Source: Thelonectria olida
Taxonomy: Eukaryota; Ascomycota; Sordariomycetes; Hypocreales; Nectriaceae
Direction: 5' to 3'
Assembly (NCBI GenBank): GCA_020736575.1
Contig: JAGPYM010000012.1
Location: forward strand, 496,001 to 560,000
DNA: 64,000 nt
The notes beneath the pieces were generated by a model. The model saw only the letters and a list, made by a program, of their open reading frames with translations, was not told where the DNA came from and searched no databases. Positions 55,176 to 64,000 of this stretch are shown one piece after another. Position numbers and translations under genes: made by a program. The first letter of the stretch is position 1; the number at the start of each line of letters is the position of its first letter.

Positions 55176-58082
55176 TCAATTCTCCCCTTGGGATCTCTGG
55201 TCCTGCCGCACATATGGTGCTGGAAACAGTCCGCGAGTTCCCATATATGATCCAAAGAACCAATCTCCGTTGATGTCTTCAATCTCTTTGATTTCAGCCC
55301 CCCGTGGGAACAGCAGCTCGTCGTCAGATCCTGCTTTGGGGTACCATGCCCACCTAGCGCTGGCCCTCAAGCCAACTCCGCCATCAGGAGGAAAGTGCTG
55401 GGCCATGGCCTTCGTGCCGTCGCTCGTAGGCGCTGTTTCGGATACATCTCTCGTGATGAGCCGGCTCACAGTTTGATCCCCGTTCTGCCATGTCCACTTC
55501 TGAAGACCCTTGGCCTGGTGTTCTTGCTTTTCGGGTGCTTCAGAGCGGAGACTGCGGCCCCCAACGAGGTCTTTGGCAACGTATCGCCATTGACCAATCT
55601 TTCCGTCGGTAAACGCAACAACCACCATTCTGTGTCCATGGAGACATCGCCTCCATCCCAAGTGGCCGTTTTCCTTGCTGATTTGGCCCCTGGAAACCAG
55701 ATTTCCATAGCAGGATGAGCAGATATCATAATCACCTGGAGCAGCGTTCGAAACCAGCGAGCTAGTACAGCTATAGCAGTGATATCTTGCCTGGCTTGGG
55801 GGTATTGGATCCTGGCAAACATCGCATCTTGTACCAAAGGTCAAGGGTTTGAAGGGTCCAATACTCGTTGCATTGGGCCCAGTCAAAAGTGTTGCAGCAG
55901 GTGGTCGCCCAGGAGACCTCGGGCTGACTGGTCTCCCTTGAGAAGACTGTGTAGCCTCGTGTGCAAGCGGGAGCAGGGGGTGCGTGCAAGATCGCCCCTG
56001 ATTCACACAGTCATTACAGAATCCCCAATCGCCTTCGTTGCAAATGTCACAACGCCAGTAGCACTCATTAGTCCATGTCAAACATTTGGCACAGAAGGTC
56101 CCGCTTTCCAATCGTCTCCGAGGGTCGTCTATGGTCAACGTTTTCCTACCGTCTGTCAAAGTCCGAGGGGGCAGGTAGCGGCCGGCAGTGAGCATATGTG
56201 GTCGTGCTACTGGCCCGTCTGCTTGTTGTCGCTTCTTCTCCCACTTCACCCAGGCGCCGTGGCCAAACCCGAACCAGTAGAGACATCCCTTGGCAGCACG
56301 ATAACAGTCGAGGCAGATATTCCACTGGCCGTTGGCGCAGATGCTGCAGCTGTAGTGGACGTCATACTCGATGTGCTGCTTATTACATCGTGAACAGCTA
56401 ATTGATGGCTCTGCATATGCTTGGGACCGTGTTCTCTGATGCGCTGCTGCAGTAGGACTGTTATTTGGGCTCAGGGCTGTGGAATGAACCAAGGCCAAGT
56501 CTGGTGGGCGATTGAATCGACCTCGTCCTACACCCAAATCCTGGTGATTTGCTGGCGGTTGCATTGGATGTGATCCGGCTTGCGGATGCCCTTGGGGCGC
56601 ACGACTAGCGAACGACAAGTTACTACTCGACTGCGCTGCGGCGTCATTCGCGTTCGAGTTAACCGCAGGTACCACTGGAGTGCTTGCGCTTCGCGATTCA
56701 CTGAAACTAGATCGTGGGGCCGTCGGATCTGATGTCTGAGACCTGAGCGTGAGATCTGTCGAAGATCGAGCCGCTGGCCTGGTCTCAGGCGCAGTGGGAA
56801 AGACGGGAACGGTTGCACTACGAGTATCACTTGCCGTCCGCCTCCTCGTCCTTCGAGGGTTGTCTTGGCTTTCTAGAGCCGCTGTCGACGGCGATGACGC
56901 CGAAGGGGGTGGCCTGCTTCGCTCCTCCGTCTGACTCGTGGCACTGGCTGACCTCGAGTGCGGGCGAGTGCGGCTCCTCTGCCGTTCGCCTTCTGGAGCA
57001 CGTAACCTCACATCAGTGGTCGGCGGCTCCGTATACCGTGAGGAAGAGGCATATCCACTCGTATGGTTCCTCCGCGCAGACTCGTGCCGAGCTCTTTCTC
57101 TCTGTCGTCGACGATATGCTTCCGTAATGCGACGGCTGAGCTCGTCGTCACGACTCAAGTCGATATTGTCCAAGTCAAGTCCATCAAGAAGCCCTTCCTC
57201 CTGAATTTGCCTGGCGAAATCTTCAATCTCTCTTTCGATGTCCCGCTCGCTCATGTCGGCTGAACTAATGAGTGATCGGATGGAAGACTGGTGTTCGATC
57301 TGGCGCTGCCTGGACTCGCTCCGCCGATGGCGGTGCTCACTGTCGGAGAAGCCATGGTCTGAATTGCGGCGTGAGCCCTCATCCATGCGAGGTCGATGGC
57401 CAGTTCGTCTGTGACGGCTGTCCGAGCTCCGGTCTCTAGTCGCCCTAGTCCTGTCATCTCGGCTATCTCGTCGTCGTCTTGTCCTAGGTGGCACGGATGA
57501 CGATACCCCCACGTCCCGCAAACTCATCTCTCTCACTTCATCGATTAGTCGGCGATCCTCATCCTGCGCTCGTCGCTCTTCCGCCGTTCTTTCGCGTGTA
57601 GTAACCTTTGGCATAATCTGGTCGCCGGGTTTGTATTTTGCCGCCATTTCCTCCTTTTCCGCCGGTGAGCGATCCTTGTCCGGGTTCGCGATGATGAACA
57701 TGTCCAGTAAGGTCACAAACGTGGCGTTCGGCCGGGTATCTCGAACGTTCGCTCGGCATGACGGGCAGGTAAAGATGGGCGTCCCGGGAGGCGGAGGGTT
57801 GGGTGCCCTCTCGGCGGTGGCGGCTTGAAAGGAGAACCATTCTTTGAGACAGGCGCCGCAGAAGGTGTGAAGACAATCGAGGAGGGTCAAGGGTTGGTAA
57901 AGGAGCTCCGCGCAGATCTGGGCAGCATCAGCAAGTGTCAATAGGGTAATGGCATGGGAAGGAATATCGGCTGGGGTGGCTGGTGAAAATGAAGGTGAAG
58001 GACGAGGCGGGGAAGATGATGAAAGACATACAGAGCACGTAAGCTCCTTCTCCAGGTCCATATCAGGCTTTGGGGAATCCAT
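55176..58082 (-). CDS. RING, ZZ-finger and SH3 protein, probable E3 ligase
   Basis: Exon 1 (58082-58032) and exon 2 (57917-55176) join over a 114-nt GTATGT...GCCCAG intron to give 930 aa. The join yields TCSICAELLYQPLTLLDCLH, a C3HC4 RING with Cys16, 19, 32, His34, Cys37, 40 and the later FTCPSCRANV. The intron is a multiple of three and stop-free, so the unspliced frame also stays open. The middle (about 140-560) is Arg/Ser-rich and disordered with SR-like runs. Then come two or three ZZ/C1-like zinc fingers (CSRCNKQHIEYDVHYSC...ICLDC, CAKCLTWTNECYWRCDIC, CDVCQDPIPPSQARYHCYSC). A C-terminal SH3 domain ends the protein (ASARWAWYPKAGSDDELLFP to GLFPAPYV). It should ubiquitinate proteins recruited by the SH3 or ZZ modules; targets are unknown. 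Confidence 0.88.
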   Translation of the reverse strand: MDSPKPDMDLEKELTCSVCLSSSSPPRPSPSFSPATPADIPSHAITLLTLADAAQICAELLYQPLTLLDCLHTFCGACLKEWFSFQAATAERAPNPPPPGTPIFTCPSCRANVRDTRPNATFVTLLDMFIIANPDKDRSPAEKEEMAAKYKPGDQIMPKVTTRERTAEERRAQDEDRRLIDEVREMSLRDVGVSSSVPPRTRRRRDSRDDRTRATRDRSSDSRHRRTGHRPRMDEGSRRNSDHGFSDSEHRHRRSESRQRQIEHQSSIRSLISSADMSERDIEREIEDFARQIQEEGLLDGLDLDNIDLSRDDELSRRITEAYRRRQRERARHESARRNHTSGYASSSRYTEPPTTDVRLRAPEGERQRSRTRPHSRSASATSQTEERSRPPPSASSPSTAALESQDNPRRTRRRTASDTRSATVPVFPTAPETRPAARSSTDLTLRSQTSDPTAPRSSFSESRSASTPVVPAVNSNANDAAAQSSSNLSFASRAPQGHPQAGSHPMQPPANHQDLGVGRGRFNRPPDLALVHSTALSPNNSPTAAAHQRTRSQAYAEPSISCSRCNKQHIEYDVHYSCSICANGQWNICLDCYRAAKGCLYWFGFGHGAWVKWEKKRQQADGPVARPHMLTAGRYLPPRTLTDGRKTLTIDDPRRRLESGTFCAKCLTWTNECYWRCDICNEGDWGFCNDCVNQGRSCTHPLLPLAHEATQSSQGRPVSPRSPGRPPAATLLTGPNATSIGPFKPLTFGTRCDVCQDPIPPSQARYHCYSCTSSLVSNAAPGDYDICSSCYGNLVSRGQISKENGHLGWRRCLHGHRMVVVAFTDGKIGQWRYVAKDLVGGRSLRSEAPEKQEHQAKGLQKWTWQNGDQTVSRLITRDVSETAPTSDGTKAMAQHFPPDGGVGLRASARWAWYPKAGSDDELLFPRGAEIKEIEDINGDWFFGSYMGTRGLFPAPYVRQDQRSQGEN

Positions 58083-59271
58083 TCATGGCACGCGCATTCG
58101 AGTACGGCCTATAGCAGAGGAAGAGAAGAAGTCTGCGGCCACCTCTGCGTGGAGAGACAGCGTCGAAGATGAAGATGTACGAAGTACGAAGTAAGTTAAG
58201 AAATACATCCATCCATGGGCGCTTGGTTAAACCCATGTCATCCCAGCGTTTAGTGGGTGGCGGGGTGGCATTTAGGGGGGGCGGTCTAACCACCAGCATG
58301 CTACAATAACAGGCAAAAATAGTGCATTTGGCCATAATCACACGCGATACACACATATTAGAATATGCACGATCCTTTACCCTAGCCAAACGAGACACAG
58401 ACAGCTCAGCATTCATGCAGCCTGTAATTACCCAGGTCCGAAGTCTGATGGAAGCTCACGCCCAGTCTCTCTTTGTTTTGCTTCGAGGACAAAGACGCGC
58501 CCACCCACACATAAACACACGCTCACGCTCACACCTATCCAAGACGGGTTGGGCCGCCGCATAAATACGAATGAAGCCTTACACACCAAACGCGGGCATC
58601 ACTGTGGGGTTGGGATGCAAGATATCCGTCAATCTGAGCAAATCGTGGACAATTAACGCAGAGTTGTGTCACAGAGCTTGGCATACGTGGTGTTAGCTTC
58701 GTTGACGGATTTCAACTGGCCGAGCGAGTCTCGTAAGGCTCATCATAAAGTGGTTCTGGTTGATGCTTTGTCCAGATGAATTCAAGCTTATATCTATGGA
58801 GTCGAGTCGGGTTTCAATCATGCCCCCGAGAGCCTATGAGATGTACTAGGTTCTTTCAAGTCCAAACTCCTTCAAAGCTGTGGATGGATGGTCGAATACG
58901 CCCAACCAGCACTTACATGAACAATCAGTAGAATTCGTATCTCTGCCAACCACAATTTTGAAAGCCTCAAGTCGCCGGATCTTATTCAACCCCCACTCCA
59001 TCGTGTCACCTGTGCTACCCCTACGCACCAAGATGATGACGGCACATGATCATGAGCCTTACCATTCGGTACTCTTGCATAACTTGGAGGCATAAATACA
59101 TCTCTTTTGGGACGTCTTGGTACGACCAAACGCCGAGTTCCTAGCACGGCCACAGTCATCGCCTTCCGCTCCCATCAGCGGCGGATGCAACGGGTATGCC
59201 CGCCATAAGCACCAATTGCATTATAAATACCGTCCGTCTTACCAACATAACGCTAACAATCGATTCCTGCC
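58083..59271. other. Intergenic, RING gene start to hydratase 3' end
   Basis: About 1.2 kb containing the RING gene promoter and the hydratase 3' UTR. Short frames only; nothing recognisable. Confidence 0.5.
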
Positions 59272-60194
59272 TTACGAGTGAGACCACTCAGCCTTCTTCT
59301 TCTCGGCAAACGCCTTCATGCCAATCTTCTGGTCCTGGCTACCAAACAGAGAGTGGAACACACGTCTCTCATACTCAACGCCATCTCGCAGTGGCAGGTC
59401 CTGGCTCTTATTGACAACCTCTTTGGCCGCTTGGACGGCAACCCTAGAGTACCCGGCGACCGTCTCAGCAAACTTGAGCGTCTCCTCCATCAAGGCCTCG
59501 TAGGTAGGGAACGTCCTGGCGGCGACGCCCCACTTCTCCGCCTCGACGCCAGAGAACGACTTGCCGGTCAGGATGAGCTCCATGGCCTTGGACTTTCCGA
59601 TTGCACGGGTCAGTCGCTGACTGCCACCGGCACCAGGAACGACGCCGAGCTTAATCTCGGGCTGACCAAAGTTGGCATTATCGGTACAGTAGATCAGATC
59701 ACACATCATGGCGAGCTCGCATCCACCGCCAAGTGCATGGCCAGAGACAGCAGCAATAATGGGCTTCTTGACCTGCGTAGTGAGGTCGGACCACGACTCG
59801 ATAAAGGACTTGGTGTAGGCGTCAGCAAAGGTGAGCGGGGCCATTTCCTTGATATCGGCACCGGCAGCAAAGGCCTTTTGGGACCCTGTCAAAACAATGA
59901 CCGTGGTATCATCGGAGCCATTGAAGTCAACCAGAGCTTCGTTAAGCTCCTTGATCAGGGGAGTGCAAAGGGCATTGAGCGCCTTGGGGCGGCTCAGTGT
60001 CACTGAAGGGGTTGTCAGTCTACAAGAACAACGCCAGGTGTATCATGCAGCTCACCTTGGCCAACACCAGGCTTGGGTTGAGACACCTGGATGTACTCGT
60101 AGGTCTTGGAGCTATATGCGCGAGCCAGACGAGGGAGAGTTGAGGGTTGAAAAGGAACCCGAGCAACTGGCCTCAAGCAGCGGAGAGCGTTCAT
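59272..60194 (-). CDS. Mitochondrial short-chain enoyl-CoA hydratase
   Basis: Exon 1 (60194-60056) and exon 2 (60002-59272) join over a 53-nt GTGAGC...CTTCAG intron to give 289 aa. Exon 1 encodes MNALRCLRPVARVPFQPSTL and PRLARAYSSKTYEYI, a presequence with an R-x-Y-S processing site. The crotonase fold shows the oxyanion-hole stretch KAFAAGADIKEM, and both catalytic glutamates, about 142 (GGGCELAMMCDLIY) and 162 (NFGQPEIKLGVVPG), spaced 20 apart as in mammalian ECHS1. It should hydrate trans-2-enoyl-CoA in mitochondrial beta-oxidation or branched-chain amino-acid breakdown. It is divergent from Rer1 with about 1.06 kb between starts. Confidence 0.95.
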
Positions 60195-61256
60195 CTTGGC
60201 AGCTCAAGAAAAGAGTATAGTCGCTGAGACGAGAAATGGCAGTCGACAAGAAAAGTGTAAGTCCAATTGATCAAACAGCGTCGACAGCGATGCTTTAATT
60301 CCGGTGATGAATGCAAAACGTAGCTGCAATAGCGGGTGAAGGAAACTCGATAAGTAGATGAACAACCGGAGCTTGAGCTCACGGTGACGCAAAGCCGCTC
60401 TGGTCTGGAAAGCGTCGGCAATTGTGCCGAGGGTAAAAACGCCCAGTGAAGAAAGTACAGCCGATCGGCATGGATGTCACGTGAAGATGAGCCGAAACGA
60501 CCTTGGATGATGGTCGGCTTGAAACAGGAGAATGAGGCATGAGATCTCAGTTTAGAGTCTAATAAATAGAATGATTGTAGTGTTTTATTGAACATGTGTA
60601 TGGTGCCATGATGCATTGGGTATGTCGAATTTCGGGAATCGTATCAACAGTTCCCCAAGTGACTCCACTTGGAAGCCTTGAATACAACTCTCTTGCCTGA
60701 TAAAAAATTATCTGTCTGCGAAAGCTTCGTCATCCATAGCCAAGATTGCTAACATGTTCCAAGCTTCAATCTTCATATTGTTCAAAGTGGAAAGTCCAGG
60801 ACATCCCGGTAGACTCAAGCCCGGAGCCGAACCAACGGAACGGCGGCAGCGTATGCACCCGAACGCTAAGGCACCGGGCGGGGCATTAAAGGAGAGCGAA
60901 CGCGCCGCGCTTCATTCTTCAAACCGTGATTTGATGATTCACCGATGGGCAAGTGGGGTCAATGCCACAGGCTCAATCACAGTGGGAGGCGAAGTAATCA
61001 AATCTTCCGGGAATTTGCCGGCGCAGCAGCAAACGTGGCTTCGTTGTGCCAAAGATTCCTACCTGAGTTTAAGTTATCCATCTGAAAGTTTGCGATTGCA
61101 CTTTGGCTCCCTCACCAGTTCTACTACAAAACCTCGGCGCCGTTGTCGCCAGTTCCTATTTGGCTCACCGCATTGATCGACCTGCCCGAATATCCTCGCT
61201 TTAACTACCTTTCGATTTCCTCTCGACCGTCGCGTGTCGCCAAAAGCTTATTCAAA
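60195..61256. other. Divergent intergenic region, hydratase / Rer1
   Basis: About 1.06 kb holding both promoters. A CACGTG palindrome occurs near 60478. A 140-codon frame on + (60754-61176) has no domain and ends just before Rer1; it is not called. Confidence 0.45.
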
Positions 61257-62004
61257 ATGAATGCGCCCGAGCCCGAGCAGACCCCTTTCGAGGCCGTCAG
61301 CGTCCACACTTCCAAGATTCAACGAGTATGCTGCTTCGCCACGCCAACAACGAGGATTTGCAATCGAGCTGACAGTGTATTTTGTAGCAATATCAAGCTC
61401 TCTTGGACCAGTCGACTCCCTTCGTCGCTTACCGATGGATCAGCACGGGTGTCTGCCTGTTTCTCTTCTTCGTTCGCATCTTCGTCGCACAAGGATGGTA
61501 CATCGGTACGCACTCACACATGCAAGCGTCGTTCAACCAACTTGCAAGCTGACCCGACAACAGTGGCTTATGCTCTAGGAATTTACCTCCTCAACCTGTT
61601 CCTCGCTTTCTTGCAGCCCAAATTCGACCCCTCGAACGAAGCGATTGATAACGAGATGGAGGATGGCTCTGTCGGCACCCTCCCCACCAAGCAGGATGAG
61701 GAGTTCCGCCCCTTTATCCGACGCCTCCCCGAGTTCAAGTTCTGGTACTGGGCCACCCGAGCCATCTGCATTTCATTCGTGTGCAGTTGGTTTGAGATTT
61801 TCAATGTTCCGGTCTTCTGGCCTGTGCTAGTCATGTACTGGATCATTCTCTTCGTCCTTACCAGTAAGTCTTCTCCCCGGTTCCAATTGTTGGGACAACC
61901 TCGTCTAACCGCGTGCAGTGAGGAAACAAATTCAGCACATGGTCAAGTACCGCTACGTGCCCTTTTCCATTGGCAAGAAGAACTACGCCAAGAACAGCTC
62001 GTAA
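61257..62004 (+). CDS. RER1: Rer1, Golgi-to-ER retrieval receptor
   Basis: Four exons, 61257-61325, 61388-61505, 61564-61863 and 61919-62004, give 190 aa, the normal Rer1 length. Introns are 62, 58 and 55 nt (GTATGC, GTACGC, GTAAGT donors). The joins produce SKIQRQYQALLDQSTPFVAY, FVAQGWYIVAYALGIYLLNL and LFVLTMRKQIQHMVKYRYVP. Four hydrophobic segments are visible, with the family signature FKFWYWATRAICISFVCSWF and the basic C-terminal tail SIGKKNYAKNSS. Rer1 returns unassembled membrane proteins from the cis-Golgi to the ER through COPI. Confidence 0.96.
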
Positions 62005-62674
62005 AATGGACAACGGCGTTTTATCTGGGAGTGAGACCTGACACTTTTCTCTTCGGCACGCCGATTGCCCAACGAGGCATTTGCGTGCCCTGTATAAACA
62101 CCATGGCCGACTATCGATCGGTATCCTAATGCGATGTGTGTCTGCTGGGCGTGTGTTGCAATGATGGATGGCGTGGGAATGGGAAGAAATGAACGGGAGG
62201 CACAGCTATCTCCTGCGGCTTCTATTGTTTTGTTTTAGTATAGACTTAATGGGCTTGGGACTACACTAAAGGGAAGATGTCTCGAGATGAGCCATGAATG
62301 AAAAACGAAATTGGAAATATCTAAAGCAGTCAAGCAGTCGTGTTTGAAGGCTTGCTGTTATCAACGTTTAAAGAATTTTAATTTACTCTTTTCCCCCCTT
62401 AAATACATTGCTTCGGAGCCTTGTTCAGCTGCAGTATTTTGGTGGAGTGGCACTAGCCACTAACAAAGAGCTCGCTCTCAGCCTTGCACCGCAAACTCCA
62501 ATTCTTTCCTGTCTCGACCGCAGCCGCGACCGCGCTTCTACCACCAAACCTCAACTCTCTTTACTCTTCCGCCAGCGACTTCCCCGAAGTATCGCGCAAA
62601 ACTCACAGCATCTCGACCACGCCCGCTTTATCCCAATTGCTCGAGGCGTACATCGTCGCCCATCATCTTTCACG
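62005..62674. other. Intergenic, Rer1 3' end to Paf1 start
   Basis: 670 bp. T-rich and A-rich runs at 62230-62400 fit the Rer1 3' UTR. The stretch from 62408 to the Paf1 start is open in the Paf1 frame but reads as C/T-rich leader sequence. Confidence 0.5.
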
Positions 62675-64000
62675 ATGTCCTCAGCGCCTCGCTCCGGCGA
62701 GCGCATGATCCATCAGGATTTCATCGCTCGCATTCGATTCAGCAATGCGCTACCGCCGCCACCACATCCTCCCAAGCTGCTTGACATCCCTAACACGGGA
62801 CTGGCTAGTGGCCAGTATACCACTCCGGGCTTTGCTTCGCGTCTTGCCAGGGAGCAGCCTTTGAACATCGAGGCCGATGCTGAGCTGGGAATGCCCCTCG
62901 ACTTGGTGGGAATGCCTGGCGTCTTTGACGGAGATGAACGATGTGCGTTCAACGTTTGGACTTTGGCTTGATTCCATCAGCCCTGCTAACTCTTCCATAG
63001 CCATTCAAGCGCCCGCCCATCCTCCCTCGCTTCACCCCCACGATCGTCCCCTTCTGAGGCCCATTGCTGCTCTTGGAAAGCCAAAGATGGCCGAAGCCAC
63101 CGTTTCCTTCCTTCGCCGAACTGAATATATCTCCTCTCTCATGCCAAAGCGCCACGACGGACCTGCACCTCGAGCCCTTCTTGCCAAAGCAAACAAAGGA
63201 CGGCGCGTCGTGGAACCCTCTGCCGATTCCCCACAGGCCATCAAGCGCAAGATCGACAAGAGCTTCGATATTGCCGAGCAGAATCTCAAAGACCCGAAGC
63301 GCATCAAGCATCCCACAAAGAAACACCTCAAGCTTGTAGATGCTTCGCCTCTTATTCCTGACCTGGACGCGTTCCCCGACTCAGGTGCCTACGTCACCAT
63401 CAAATTCCTCACCAACCCCGTCCCGGCCGCGAACGAATACGACAAGCGTCTTCTCAGTGGCCTGTTCAAGCCCATAGATAGGACACAGGCCGAAGAGGAA
63501 GCTTACGAGGAAGCTCTGGTAGCACATGAGCAAGATCCTTACAACAACCCCAAGCCGCAAAACCTTATGAATTATGACTTCTATCTTAGCCAATCGGGTG
63601 GGACTGGCGACCGGTTCCGTCGTAAGTTCGACGTTGAGGGCGATGACCACGACGAGGAGGACCTGTACACTCACCAGAACGAGTCTGGCGGCTGCTTCCA
63701 GTTTAATCGACTCAGAGCCTACGAGACAGCAGGAGAACTCGAGCTCGACCATCCCACCAAGTACGACGAGGAGATCATCCTGGCGTACAACGAGGATACC
63801 TTCTATCCTAACCAGAAGGCCGTCTACTATTACCCCGTAATGCAAAAGTCGACCATCCGACCCCAGCGCACAAAGAACATTGCCCGTACCATCGGTATCG
63901 CCGATGATGAGGAACAAACCATCGATCAGCTCGACGTCACCGTCCAGGATCCCTCCGAGGACATGCGCGATGCCATGAAGAGATACCGGACATACCCTCT
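62675..64000 (+). CDS. PAF1: Paf1 complex subunit Paf1 (partial, runs off the window)
   Basis: Exon 1 (62675-62942) and exon 2 (63001 onward) join across a 58-nt GTGCGT...CCATAG intron with a CTAAC branch site. About 422 residues are visible before the right edge. The N-terminal MIHQDFIARIRFSNALPPPP and YTTPGFASRLAREQ are Paf1 hallmarks. Further family stretches are LLRPIAALGKPKMAEATVSF, LRRTEYISSLMPKR, YDFYLSQSG and AYNEDTFYPNQKAVYYYPV. Paf1 is the scaffold of the PAF complex that travels with RNA polymerase II and supports elongation and histone modification. The start at 62675 (MSSAPRSGE) is preferred over earlier in-frame starts because the upstream reading is compositionally leader-like. 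The acidic C-terminus expected of the family lies beyond the window. Confidence 0.95.

Noticed and set aside
59278..60006. 242-codon + strand frame
   Set aside because: Antisense shadow of enoyl-CoA hydratase, which has both catalytic glutamates on the other strand.
61143..62129. 328-codon frame across the Rer1 locus
   Set aside because: Reads through Rer1 introns in a mixed frame; the four-exon Rer1 model explains all conserved sequence.
1..64000. Transposon, RIP-mutated block, CRISPR array or viral insertion
   Set aside because: No transposase, reverse transcriptase, integrase or capsid-like frames, no long terminal or inverted repeats, no regularly spaced repeats and no extended AT-rich mutated block were seen by eye. 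A repeat-masker run and a sliding RIP index would settle it.

Overview
The window is an ordinary chromosomal segment of a filamentous ascomycete, most likely a Sordariomycete (Pezizomycotina). The evidence is short GT-AG introns of about 47-160 nt with CTAAC/CTGAC-like branch sites, split start codons and microexons, moderately GC-rich coding sequence, pyrimidine-rich 5' leaders, a fungal Zn2Cys6 regulator, and many single-copy housekeeping genes with yeast counterparts. I cannot name the species from sequence alone. All exon-intron models below were built by hand; each complete model closes in frame from start to stop.

Layout. 1-4 kb: no gene seen. 4.1-5.6 kb (-): fungal membrane protein of unknown function. 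8.0-10.0 kb (+): Erf4-family Ras palmitoylation cofactor with an uncertain 5' end. 10.7-12.2 kb (+): Rch1/SLC10A7-type transporter. 12.5-14.0 kb (-): intracellular GH1 beta-glucosidase. 15.6-16.4 kb (-) and 17.2-18.2 kb (+): divergent GFA-like protein and aldo-keto reductase. 18.4-20.4 kb (-): five-exon acyl-CoA synthetase. 23.1-25.4 kb (+): VPS9-domain Rab GEF. 26.2-29.2 kb (-): TRK potassium transporter, followed by about 4.5 kb without a recognisable gene. 33.7-36.2 kb (-): TFIIH helicase Ssl2/XPB, divergent from a CHY zinc-finger gene (36.6-37.1 kb, +), which converges on the 20S proteasome alpha4 gene (37.2-38.3 kb, -). 39.4-41.0 kb (-): Zn2Cys6 transcription factor. 43.7-45.5 kb (-): D-2-hydroxyglutarate dehydrogenase. 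46.4-48.6 kb (-): alpha-actinin. 51.2-51.9 kb (-) and 52.2-53.3 kb (+): mitoribosomal bL19m and a divergent uncharacterised mitochondrial protein. 53.4-54.6 kb (-): mitochondrial cysteine synthase. 55.2-58.1 kb (-): RING/ZZ/SH3 protein. 59.3-60.2 kb (-) and 61.3-62.0 kb (+): enoyl-CoA hydratase and Rer1. 62.7 kb to the edge (+): Paf1, cut off by the window.

Functionally this is a mixed housekeeping region: transcription (Ssl2, Paf1), protein turnover (alpha4, RING protein), membrane traffic (VPS9, Erf4, Rer1), ion homeostasis (Trk, Rch1), cytoskeleton (alpha-actinin) and mitochondrial metabolism (five proteins with presequence-like N-termini between 43 and 60 kb). I saw no transposon, CRISPR, rRNA, tRNA, secondary-metabolite backbone enzyme or viral insertion, and no convincing novel multi-gene system. 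The most unusual observations are at the gene-structure level: a 7-nt microexon in the proteasome alpha4 gene with a weak GTCGGT donor, a first coding exon of only 5 nt in the CHY-finger gene, and a stop-free 114-nt intron (a multiple of three) inside a RING finger.
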